64,000 bases of DNA. Origin: Climacteris rufus (lineage: Eukaryota > Chordata > Aves > Passeriformes > Climacteridae). A program made the translations under genes and the position numbers. Below the pieces are notes generated by a model. It was not told where the DNA came from and searched no databases. It was given only the letters and a program-made list of their open reading frames with translations. How positions within the stretch are numbered: the first letter of the stretch is position 1; every line of letters begins with the position of its first letter. The stretch spans positions 181,786 to 245,785 of the forward strand of contig VZRZ01008251.1 of assembly GCA_013398175.1 (NCBI GenBank), read 5' to 3'. Shown here in pieces: positions 11,801 to 22,800 of this stretch.

Positions 11801-14800
11801 AGCTTCACTGTTCTTTCCTAGCCTGCAGCTTTCTGGAGATGGATTGTCTCCACTGCATAGCTCTTTAACATTTCTAGGCCACAGCAGAGTGAAAGCTCAC
11901 CAGGAAATCTTCTCAGTTACACGGCTTTTAATAGAAATCCTTGAGGTGGAACTGTCAAAAATCAGATCAGTTTCACTCTGCTGAAGCCTGGAAAGCCAGC
12001 AGAGAAGCTGGAGCTGTTTCAACTGCTCAAGACAGCTCTGTATTAGTTTATCCTAAGTTCATGTTTGTGGGTCTCTGGGTCTAGCTCTTCTGGTTGTTGC
12101 TGTAACTTTTCTTAAATGGGAGCATATATTTCTAACAGAATAAACAGTATAGCAATGGAAGAAAAGTGTTCTACTGGTATTGAACGAATTGGGCTTTGTG
12201 GTTGCACAGATTAAATGCTACAGGCTGAAAAAGCTCCAGTTATTCTTTTGTTGCACAGCTGAAACATGCAATGAAGTTAATGTTGGGAAAGTTCCTTACA
12301 CTGTTCTTCCCTAGTGAGTTATCTTGACCCCCAAATGACTTTTTAAGTACGGGAAAAAAATAAATTACTTAGGCAATTAGGTAACAGGAATTAGATTAAG
12401 TTCAGTGTATTACCATATGTTCCTGACTTCACCTATGTTTCTCCTTTGAGTTGCAAGTTTAGGTCAAGTAAATGAGAGGGCATGATACTGAGAGTGAATG
12501 GTGGGTGTGGAGATAAAGAGTATGGTCATTGTTAGCAGCAAGATTTCCAGGATGAAGCAGATTAGGATTCATTCAGCTAACATATTTTCCATGGAATAGT
12601 AATATTGGACGCACAAGCTTTAGGAACAATTGCACATGCAGGAAGGAAGAACATTAAGTAAATAGGCAAAATACTCAATGGAATTGTTTTTGTAACATTT
12701 TAATTTTGCTTGCCATTAATGTAATAAAACTGTATTTCTGTAAACTGCAACAGAACCTGATTTTTTGTAGGTTTAATTCTGCTGCAGTGAGGCTTCTAAC
12801 CCCTGTGTTGAGTGTCAGCTTCTCAGGACATGAGAGGGCCTGGAGGCCTGAGTAGCCATGCTATGGTTGTGGTAATGTTATGTGGCTGGTGAGACAGCTA
12901 TGATCTGATCTGTTGGCCTAGATGGCAGCTTCCCAAAATTATGTTGATCTTTGCTGTGGATCAGACTTGGAAGGTTCTAAGAAAAAGTGACACTATTGTC
13001 TCATCGTTCTGCCATCTCCTCCATCCCTCCTTGTGGAGGTGACTAAATATAAGTAAATAATTACATGCTTGGCTGCCTTGCATGTCTGAGGGAGCCAGCT
13101 GTACTCACCTCTTCACATTGCCTTTGCTCTGCTGCTGCAGATGCTTGTCTGTGCTGTGCACATCTGTTATTAAGCCTTTCCTCTCCCTCTCTGAGGGTCT
13201 CCTCCTGCCTGTGTGTCTTCAAAAATCTTGATGCTAATCTCTGTGTCTCCCAGTCCTCTCTTCAGCGTGCCCTTGGGCAGGCAGGTGTGTGAGCTCAGGT
13301 GTTAAGACATGAACAGCTGTGGCAGGGTGAGTTTGCTTAAATGAGTAGTCAAAAATAAACATCTCTAAGGAGGTTAGTCCTGTTCACTAGACACACAGCT
13401 CTGCAAAGAGACAACTCAGGAGTTTGGAGCTGCTTTGTTTCGTACCTGCAGAGCCCTCTTCCCTTGCACACGGGAGCTGTTGGGCTGATTTTGGACAGGC
13501 TGCGTGTGCTAAATTCCAAGGCTGTTGGCTTAACAGTCTCATCACAGTGAAATACCTGTCTTTCCTCCAATTACAGGTGGAAAGCTCTGTGTGTGGAGAT
13601 ATAAATACAAAGGACTGCTTTTTGCATGATATTCTCCTAGGTGGCCCTTCTTTTAGGCTGTTTGAAATAGATTCCAGGTTTGGATAGTACCTGGTACCAA
13701 GTGAAATGGAACTTTCCTTCCATCCTATCTTTTGGGAGGTTTGTGTCCTGAAGAAAAAAAGCTGTTCTGTGCCAATAAACCATGAGTTGCAGAATGGGAA
13801 GAGTCCTTGTACTTTCTTCTAAACAGCAACGTTTCCGTTTTGTTATCCCTAAAAATTAAGATTGTAGCAGAATAGTGTAACCCAGAGCAAATCTGGGCAT
13901 GCATTTGAATGTGTTGCTTTTGGTTTGAAGGGAGTTTCATTTCCTAATGTTTATTGTGTACTGACAGAGACGGAATTCCAAAAACATCCTTTGTGAGTGT
14001 GACACACAGTCCTGGAGATATTTATACTAAATCAGTCTGGTTTCCACCACTTATGCATGTGGTACTAAAACATAATGTGCTGAAAAACTGCTCCTTGAAG
14101 CAGACTTTAGAGAACCTAAGTGGTGTTGTTTCATTAGTAAGTAGTAGGCTTTGCCACGGAAAGGTTTACAGCTGTGCTGGTATCTGAGCACTGAGCTGAA
14201 GAAGAGTGTTTTCTGATGGGATTCTTAAATACTCCATGTAGAGTAACCTAGCTTCTCAAGTACATTTTTTTTTCTAGCTGAAGTAGCAAACATAGACCTA
14301 TTTTCTTAAAAAACTTTTTTCCATCCAGGGAGGGAGATTTTTTTTTTTTAATAAGTTGTGTTTGAGATCTGAAACTGTGATATATTTTCATTTGCAAGTG
14401 GATATTGCATCTTTAATTGTATTCTTTTTGGACAGAATTGCAAATTTCCACAGTGACCAATGCAAACCTAGTGAAAATAATTTTGGATCTGTCATAAGTA
14501 ATCAGAATTCTAGTCTGATGATTTTTGGTCCACTTTGGCCACCTTTAATGTGATGGTAATTGAATTGTAGAAGGAAATTTGGGGGGCTTTAAAAAATGTA
14601 ATGTTTGACCTAGGAATGCCTGTTAGGCAAATCTTAGTGTGTATTGAAGCTGCCTAAACTGATCTCTTACAGAGGGAGGCAAATTCCAAGTGTCCTGGAT
14701 CTACTTCATTGGTAATAACATAACTAATTTGAGTTGCTTTTTGTGTCTAGTGCCTAATTTTTTTTTAAGTAAGACTATTACAGTTTTGGTTTGTCAGATA

Positions 14801-17124
14801 ATCGCTGAAAGGAAAACACTGAGATTATAATGCAGTTTCACTGGATCCTGGTTGCTGAAGTGTGTTTTCACTGTAAGATAAGCTTATGAAGTACTGCCCA
14901 AGCTAACATAGTAAATCTTTCTCAGAAAACATGTCTTTGCCTAGGGTGGAAATATTGAATGGTCATTGGATAACCACTGCAGTAAAGGGGTCAGAATAAT
15001 TCATTTTTAGTTTGGCATAATGCATGGAGTTTCTTCCCACCTTCCCTGCTCAAAATCCTGCTCCTCTCACAAGTTAACTCTCCTTTAGGGTTGCCTCCAT
15101 GCCTGTGCCCTGCTGTGAGAGATGTTTGTACCTCCCAGTTCAGATCTTCTAGACCAGCAGTCTCCAGTGAGGCCCTGTTGTCTGCCCTCTCTGCCCAGCC
15201 GTGTCCCAGCTTCACTGGAGGGGAGGAGGATGAAGGAATGAAGGAGAGGGACTGTCAGAGGTGTATTCAGGGAACTCAGGTATCAGACTCTCATGGCAGA
15301 TTATTGCTGTTGTGACTGAGGTTTCCATGGAGTAATTTGTCACTTGAGCCAGGTGGACATTGGATCTGGATAGTTGTCCTTTCTGAGCCAGAGGTTTTGT
15401 CACCAAAGGTTTTTTGACACCTCGTGGCTTGTGCTGTTGTAGACCCCTGAGCAGTAGATGTAGCCCTGGTACCAACAGAATTTTGACTTCAAAAGGAGCA
15501 GCTACAAGCTATAGGGAATTCCTGTACATCTCTTGGCTCCAGGAGTAGAGTTCCTCCTGTCTCTTCTTCCCTGTCCTTTGTTTCAGGAGCACTCCTCATT
15601 AGTAAATGTGTGTGATGACATATAATATACTGAAGTTGGTTAAAAATGATGGGTAAGAAGTAGTAGATGTCTGGGATTAGCTTCCTCTTTTCTTTCTGTT
15701 GATGGAATAGTTGTAGATCCCAGAGTCTGTCTCCTGGAGTCTCTAATAATCCCAGGATTTTTGGGAGGGCTGCTGAGGTTGGAAAGGCCACTGAAGAAGG
15801 TACTCTCCAGCCAGCCAAAGGCCCCTGGTTGATGTTGGCTGTGAAGGAAAAGGCAAATTCTACCATGGTCCGCAGTGGGAATTTAGGTGCTTTCTGGTGT
15901 CTGTACTGGATTCACATGGGGCTCGTCTTCAGCAGGAGGGGAGCAGTGCCCCAGCCCTGAATGTTCTTCATCCCAGGCAAAGGAAGGCCTGGCCAGCCAT
16001 TTGCTGTGCTCCCTGTGACAGCTGCATCCTGGTGCTCCTGTGCTTTTCCATGTGTGGATGTGTTGCTTCCCAAGCACATCACTGCTGGCTTCTTTTTGAC
16101 AGACAACACTGCTTTAGTGAAAACTTCCAAGTGACTCTTTTGGAGCGATGGGAGTTGGAAGGATAAGTGGAAAGCAGTCGAGGCAGTGCTAACAAGGACA
16201 GGTTCCTCACGTGACTCTGGGTGCTTTCTCATTCTTGCCTGCTGGACCTTGAGTCACTGCTGCTGTTCAGCTGTGCTGGGAGAGCAGCAAATGCAGCTCT
16301 TGCTTTTATCCCAAACATGTTTAGATCTGGTTTCTCTTCCAACCAGTATGTGCAGCTGGGGAGAGTTCACTCCAGTAAAGCCCTGGGCTTGTGGCAGGTG
16401 TGCCTGGAGGCATGGCCTTTGGAAGGCTCCCAACTTCCCCTTGTCCTCTGCCCCAGCCAGTGTTTCTTTGTTCCAGATCATCCTGTTCTTTGTCCAGGCT
16501 GTCTTTATGACTGACACACCGTAAACTGTTAACTGAGCACTTGAAAATTTATAAGAAAACAAAATGGCTTCTTGCTTTTATTATTTGCTGAATGATTGCC
16601 TGGTCTGACCTTTAGCTGGCAGAAACCTTAGAGGAGCTAAGCAAACGAAGTAACCTTGGTATCCCCACTTTTTAAACTGCTTATAATTTTCCAAGCAAAT
16701 TTTTCCCCAACTTGTTTGTCACCATGAAACTCTGGGTGGTTTTATCCTTTAGTAATGCTGGTTTTGGCAAGTCCGAGTTCATTTCGGTAGAAGTAAATCA
16801 GAAATGGTTTTACTGCTTCTATTATTGTTGCTTTTTTTAGGAAAGTGGAATTTTATTTAAACCCCTGAATACCTGTTCATTCCCCTCTCAGCCTTGCTAG
16901 CAAGTCAGTGAAGATAAAATAAAAGTAAAGTCACTTAGAAAAAGATCTCTAGGGAGAGGGCTGAGGATAATTAGCAGCATATGAGAACCAGAGTTTGTCA
17001 TTAGAGCAGAGCTGTCATTGTCAAGCGACTGCTGGGGTAAGGTTGCCTGAAGGCAGCACAGGCCCTCCATGGGGGCAGAGCCATCTGGGAGCCTGCCCTG
17101 GTGAGGTGGGGCACAGCCAACCCT

Positions 17125-17291
17125 CGGGGGGCTGCTGCCCCGCTGTCCCCGGCTCCCCGAGCGCCAGCCCCGGCACCCGGCACGGCTCCGCTGCAGCCTC
17201 CCCTCCATCCATCACGTCACCAGCAGCCTCCATCCCCGAGCTCTGTGGGACAGATGGGTGTCACCCGGGGGCCAGGGTCTGCGTGTCACCG
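17125..17291. other. CpG-dense GC-rich islet within intron
   Basis: By direct count there are 14 CpG dinucleotides in 167 bp (first at 17125, last at 17290), while flanking intron has long CpG-free runs. The sequence is C-rich on the + strand with CCCCGG, GCGCC and CACGGCTCCG motifs, and includes CACGTCAC at 17214, close to a CRE/E-box core. It is too short for a classical CpG island. It could be a small intragenic island, an enhancer or an alternative promoter, or local GC-biased gene conversion. ORFs here are long on all frames only because stop codons are rare in GC-rich DNA. Confidence 0.5.
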
Positions 17292-18354
17292 CAGTGCTCC
17301 TGCAGGCTTTCTCACATGGGTGAGTGCTGTTGGCCTCCTGCAGCACAGACCTCAGCAAAACGCTCCTTTATCTCGTGTCTTCTAAGGGAAGCAGTGACAG
17401 CTCCGTCCCTTGAAACTTGCAGTCAGTGCCACGCTCTCTCCTTAGGAAAGCAACGTTTCTTTTGAACACTCAAGGCCTGATTTTAGCACATGTGCTCGAG
17501 ATGGATGTGATTGCCATACAAATGGAAAAAGGCAGCTGTGTCCCACGAGCCCTCCAGACAAGTGCACTTGGATGCTTCCATCCCAAAAATTCTGGCAGAG
17601 CAGTAACCACAGGCTCTCAGCAGGGATGCAGCTCAAGAATAGCCCAGTCCCAGCCTTCTCCATGGCAAAGATCACTTTGGATGTTTGTAAACACTAAATG
17701 CCAACCATCTGTAGCAGATACTCCCAAAATCACATATTTGAATAGTTGAAAATTTAAAACTAGGAATTAGTTGACACTTGATTTTAATATTACCACTGTC
17801 TGGTCCAGAGATTTCAAGGGAAGAGATTTCTTGGTCAGAAATAGCAATTACTTTTACAAGGCTTTCCATAATCCTGGTCCACAGCTGAAGAGGGTCAGCT
17901 TAGTAGATATGGTTTCAGCTTTAAAGATAAACATACATTTTATAACCCTGCATAATGTTTTTAAAGGAAATTAAATACTAAATGAATGTATGTACTTGAA
18001 GGACTGCTTACGTAACATTAATGACTTCAACTAAGAAATGCCACGAAATTCTTAGTTCTTAGTACTTAATAAACAGAATGTGTTTTCTACCATTTGGTCT
18101 ATTATGGCTGGTATAGTCCAACTTACAAAATTGGGACTTACTTTGATTTTTTTGGTTTTCAGCACATCTGCATGATAAGTGAACATGTATCTGTTGCCTG
18201 TTGTAGTCCAAAAAAATAATAATTATTTCATGCTTGGCAATTTTGTCACTTGAGAGATCTTTTTTTCCTTTTGAATAAGTCTGCTAAGTCTACTGCCCAA
18301 CACAAATTTGTCACGGGAATGTGCTGCACTAACTGTCCTCTGTGTTTGATGCAG

Positions 18355-18461
18355 GGAAGGCTGCTGGGGTCACTGGTGTGCACAGAGCAAAGCAAGAGGA
18401 TGGACCCAAGGTCAATGATCCCAGGCTCCTTCCAGATGAGTTTCTTCAAAGGACAGCCAAG
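18355..18461 (+). CDS. DIS3L2: DIS3L2 exon B (short, divergent linker exon, probably human exon 7)
   Basis: A 107-nt exon found by splice-phase logic: exon A ends in phase 1 and exon C starts in phase 0, so the exon between must contribute 2 nt plus whole codons. After tttgatgcag the sequence reads GG then 35 codons, ending DEFLQRTAK before AAG|GTAACT. The terminal LQRTAK equals the residues that precede VVYILEKKH in human DIS3L2. The rest (KAAGVTGVHRAKQEDGPK, then VNDPRLLP) is barely alignable to the human linker and is two codons longer. The region is a low-constraint spacer before the second cold-shock domain, so divergence is expected. The acceptor has a purine-interrupted pyrimidine tract and looks weak, so skipping is conceivable. 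Skipping would remove 107 nt and shift the frame. Confidence 0.88.
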
Positions 18462-19638
18462 GTAACTCCATGGAAAGTGACAAGTGGGCACATGAGTGCT
18501 CCCAAAGGCTGAAGGAGACCAGCCCTGGCCTCCCTGTAGTCTCCATCTGTTGATCTTTGAGTCTCATTCTCCATTTCAAAGAGAGTAATTGTCCAATCTG
18601 ATAAAAATCAAGTGACTTGTTATTTTTACCAATTATCCTAGGTTAAATTCCCTTTGTTTGTCATGCAAAATTACTTAGCAAGATTCAGGAAAAAGATTGG
18701 ATACTAATATGAGTGTCAGGATATCCAAAGTTGTCAGAATTAATTCTTACAGACTTTGGAAAGGCTGCTAGTACTGTTGATTCAAGATTTGAGTCAATCT
18801 CTGAATGTTAAGAGACCAGAAAAGGACTGCAGGGTCAGACTGGGTCAGGTCTCTTCCACGTCTTGTGCTTTCTGGTGCCTGTTGTTGGCTGGGCTGCTCT
18901 GGTCTCATCCAGTGTGGCAATTCCAGCACTCAGAATCGTGCAGAGGTGCAGCTCCTGAAACTTTCTGGAAGGACTCTTCTGTATAAGCTTAGGAAATCGG
19001 CTATAATGTTTCTGTTATCCAGTGATTTATTATGGTCTACAAAAATATAGCCTGGATGAACACCTCTCTGGAACAATTATTTCATGATATTGTAATTTAT
19101 TATTCTTTTCAAAACCATCTTGTATAAAGGTAAAATAACCCCTAACTTCAGAAAGCACAGAGAGAGGGAGAGAACTGCCAAATTCCCAGCAGCACATCCT
19201 TTCCTGTGGTTAGCGTTGGATCCGCCAGCAGCACCGTTTTTGGACTGGCCTGTTCTGTGCTGACTGTTGAAATCACAGGCTGAGGATACAAATGAAAGAT
19301 TTTACAGGAGTTGCTTGTATTTTGTGGCTAATTCCCTGCATTTGGAAGCATCTGCTTCTTGTCTGGTTTTGTTCTGTAATCAAGAAAATTGCTGTAGAGA
19401 GCTAGCACTTGGAAGGCACTTAGGTCTTCTATAGCCATGAGCAAGATGGCAAGGAAAATACATTGTAAAAAGGTACTCAGTTAAAAAATGCACACACACA
19501 TATACACACACAGGGAAAACAAGATATAGACCTTGTGACTTCTCCAGATACTCTGCTAAGCCTCTGTGTCTCCCTGTTCTACTAAAGAAAATAAGTTTCT
19601 CTGAAGGTATTAACTGTAGCAACTTGTGCCTCTCCCAG
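18462..19638 (+). other. DIS3L2: DIS3L2 intron between exons B and C (1.2 kb, phase 0)
   Basis: Donor GTAACT and acceptor gcctctcccag. It contains only a short CA/TA microsatellite at 19491-19512. No other feature is seen. Confidence 0.88.
19491..19512. repeat. Compound CA/TA microsatellite
   Basis: CACACACACA, TATA, CACACACA: 22 bp of alternating purine-pyrimidine sequence about 125 bp before the exon C acceptor. It is short and probably neutral. Confidence 0.85.
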
Positions 19639-19886
19639 GTGGTCTATATTTTGGAAAAGAAGCATTCCCGAGCAGCTACAGGTTTCATCAAACTTCTGGC
19701 AGACAGGAACAGTGAAGTCTTCAAGAGGTGTGCCATGTTCTCACCTGTGGACCACAGAGTGCCCAGGGTCTATGTGCCCTTGGCTGATTGCCCTCCAGAC
19801 TTTGTGACCAAGCCTGAGGCCTATTCACAGATGCTCTTCATCTGTCGCATCGTGGACTGGAAAGAAGACAACAACTTTGCATCAGG
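19639..19886 (+). CDS. DIS3L2: DIS3L2 exon C (second cold-shock domain, probably human exon 8)
   Basis: The most easily recognised exon. It reads [51 protein letters not shown] and [18 protein letters not shown], nearly identical to human DIS3L2 residues about 235-317. This is the second cold-shock (OB-fold) domain, which with CSD1 and S1 forms the RNA-entry funnel for oligo(U) substrates. The acceptor is gcctctcccag and the donor AGG|GTACGT. The length is 248 nt, the same as I derive for human, and the exon ends in phase 2 (the codon GG/G is completed by exon D). The open reading runs on past the donor to a TGA at 19918-19920, so intron retention would truncate the protein before the RNB domain. 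A CA/TA microsatellite lies about 125 bp upstream. Confidence 0.98.
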
Positions 19887-22800
19887 GTACGTGGCTGCCA
19901 TCAGAAGTAGGAATGACTGAGATTTCTGGTTGGAATCCTTGTTTCCACTTAATTTGTTACAAGCACTAGAGACAGAAATCTGTTAACAAGCTACTTGTCT
20001 TGTGTACCTCTGGTACTTGGTGGATAAATTATGATGAGGTGAAGGACAGCTCATGGCTAGTTCATCTCATCAATGCTGGTTTCTTCGAGTGCTTGCTTCA
20101 GTGTGCTGGTGCATCACAGCATTGATGAGTGCATGATCTAGGGGGAATACATGTGCTGAGCCTGACCAGCATAAGCACCGTGGGGTCCTGGCAGTTTCCT
20201 CCCTGTTTGTAAGTGCAGTACATGGTGTGTAGACATTTCACTTCTGCCAGAGGAAGATCAGTGGCTGTGGGGCTCATTGTTGGTTTTTACGCCTTTATTG
20301 GTAAGAAATAGAAAGAAGTCACAGATTGTTGTGGTTTCAAAGTTCATTGCTTCAAGGAAGGATACTAGAAATCAAGAGAAGATTCATTCCCTCCTAAAGC
20401 ATCTGAGAAGTGTGTTGCACTCTGTGTGTTTCATCAGGCACTGTAAAGCCGTCTCTGTCCAGAGTTCAAATTGCTGGCACTGCCATGAGGAAGCAGATTT
20501 TAGGCCAGGGCTACACAAGTGGCCTGTGCTGGGCTGGATCCAGATTGCAACTTCATTTTGCCTCTCCACGAGGAAGACTGTAGCTTTCAGCGTTTTCAGT
20601 CTTTTCTTTGGAACAGCTGCAGTGTGCCAAACTCCCACCTGGAGTGGCCATGCTGTTTCTATTGAAAGGATCTCAGTAAGAAATAGTGGATGTTGATAAA
20701 TCTATTCAGTTATCTTGGGAATACTTACTAGTCCCGGCTTAGTTGGTGATCCAAAGTAGCTCTGACCTGTGGCAATACTGTGGTCAAATTTTACAGGTGA
20801 TGGGGATCTGGGTGTAATCTGGAGCATGTGCAATAGTGGGAGTTGGGTATAAAGCCCAGCTTTTCTCTTCCCCTTGCAGAGCAGTTCTGATGGGGTAGCA
20901 CAGCTGATGGACAGTACCATCACTGCAGGTTTCAGAGTCCTCAGCTCAAACTGCTGCTAAAGCTTAAAACTTAGAGAAAACTTTTTTAAGAGTAAGTCTG
21001 TTGGCGCAGATTTATCAGCCCTAGAACTGAAACTAAACTAAGCTGAAGTCCCCATTTCACAGAGTTTAAGTTTGTTATCACTTGTAACTGTTTTATGTGC
21101 CCAGTAATAGCAAGTTTCACGTGTACTCCTTGAGAGCCACATGAGCCATGAAGTCACTCGGTGTTTCCTAGTTAAGCTGCAGTGCATGAACTGCACTTGG
21201 CCTCCTTTTGAGCCCCACTTAAATAGGGTCTGGCTGTGCTGTGAACTTCACTGTGACTGAGTTTCTTACTGGCAGAGATTTTCTTTGTCTTCTTTGACTC
21301 CAACTGAGAAAAGACTGGAGGGTGGTTGTACTGCTTGGCTTCTGCACATGAACAACCCCCTTTTTCAGCAGAAACGGGGGAAATTAGGAGGATGGGCTTA
21401 TATGTTTTTTATTGGCTAATGTGTGTGTCTTTAATCTGTACTTCTGACAGTATTGGATATTCTCATCTGTCTGGTTTGATCGTTTCCAAGATGTAAAGGG
21501 TGTTGTCAGGAAAGAAAATGTCCGTGATTGTCTTCATACATAGTCGTTTCCTCTGGGAGTTGGTTACACTTCAGTAAGTGCCTTGTGGAGATGGGAGCAT
21601 AAAACCTTGGTGACCCCTTTTGTTTTTAGTCATAAATAATGCTTGTTTAAGCACTGAGAGACAAGGAAGTCTCTTGAAGGGCCCAAAAGTTTCTGTTTGT
21701 TTTTGGGCTCATGTAAGCTTGTTTATAAGCCGTGTTGCCTTGTTTATGATGAGCTGTGTTGCTGGTCATGGCCCCACAAAAGGAGAGGAGAGCAGGTGAT
21801 CTGCAGCTCATTATGTGCTTGGCTTTCTGAACTTTTTTGTGCACCCCTTAGTTCTGCCTAGAAAGTTTCTGATAGGCCTTTGTCAGCACCACCATGGTTT
21901 TGAAGGTGTCTGGACAAAGAGCCTGTTGGTCATCACCCTGCACTCTCTGCTGGAAGTGCGACAAGGGCAACTCCCTCCAGAGTTGGCAGTCATGTCCCCT
22001 GGATGCCTTGGGTGTTTCTAGGTACTGTCCATCCTGCAGCTGACCTCTCCCAGGCTGGTCATGCAGCTTCCTCAGCTTTCCTTCTCCCTTGGGAAGTTCA
22101 TTGCCAGGTTTCCAAGCACAGTTAGTGGCACAGACTGTTCTTCACAGTGACCGTGTGTGGCTGGAGCAGTGGGATGCCCCCGCCAAGGGTTTGGTGGTGG
22201 CATTGGCCACCCAGGGTAGTCATCTGCACGGGGGCAACCTGAGAGTCCCCGGAGGTCCCCTTGGGGAGGGGGGTGCGTTTCTGTGTCGTGATTGCCACCT
22301 GGTGGTCACCAGCCTGACACTGTCCCCTCCGAAGGCCACCCTGTCACCCCGACTGTGCTGGGAGGGAGCAGGGAGGAACTCGTGGCTCCATGTCCTGAGT
22401 GTGAGCTGCTGTGCTCCCTCCTGCATGTGCAGAGATTCCACCTTGGCAGTGAAATGCCATATAACTGTACCTGCTTCAGGTGGCAGGTAAAGCACATTAG
22501 CTCCAAAACATTCTTATTTTCCAGATAAATATTACAAATGCTGCCATGTACTGGTGTTTTCTGGGGATCTTTCTCCATGTTGGAGTCCAGGTTTGTTTGG
22601 AGTATTAGTCCAGACATCTCTGCACTTTTGCCGATCGTTAAGGTGGAATTTTTTTGTCCCCATGTGTGATGGTGGATGAGACTATTAAAAAAACCCCAAC
22701 TAATAGTAAAGCACAGAATCACTGACTCCCTGTGTGTCACATGGTGCTTGTGGCCATTCTAGCTCAGGGTCTTAGATATTGGTCTGTCAAGGTGACAAGA

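Larger units (their letters stand above)
6142..18354 (+). other. DIS3L2: DIS3L2 intron between exons A and B (12.2 kb, phase 1)
   Basis: A large intron with donor GTGAGT and acceptor gatgcag. It contains a long antisense ORF near 7356-7865, a TATG/TA-rich simple-sequence stretch at 8785-8852 and a CpG-dense islet at 17125-17291, each listed separately. Apart from these I see no exon of DIS3L2, no recognisable second gene and no clear transposon. The many other ORFs of 60-120 codons lack family signatures and overlap one another on both strands, as expected of intron. Confidence 0.85.

Noticed and set aside
16995..17465. 156-codon Pro/Ala/Ser-rich ORF
   Set aside because: It lies across a GC-rich, CpG-dense islet where stops are rare in all frames; no domain and low-complexity composition.
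19639..19920. Exon C continuing to the TGA at 19918 as a terminal exon
   Set aside because: A consensus donor at 19887 joins in frame to exon D, whose sequence continues DIS3L2; the extension is intron read-through.
22089..22740. Overlapping ORFs of 133-144 codons on both strands
   Set aside because: Both strands are open because of GC-rich sequence; no family motif, start context or splice evidence.
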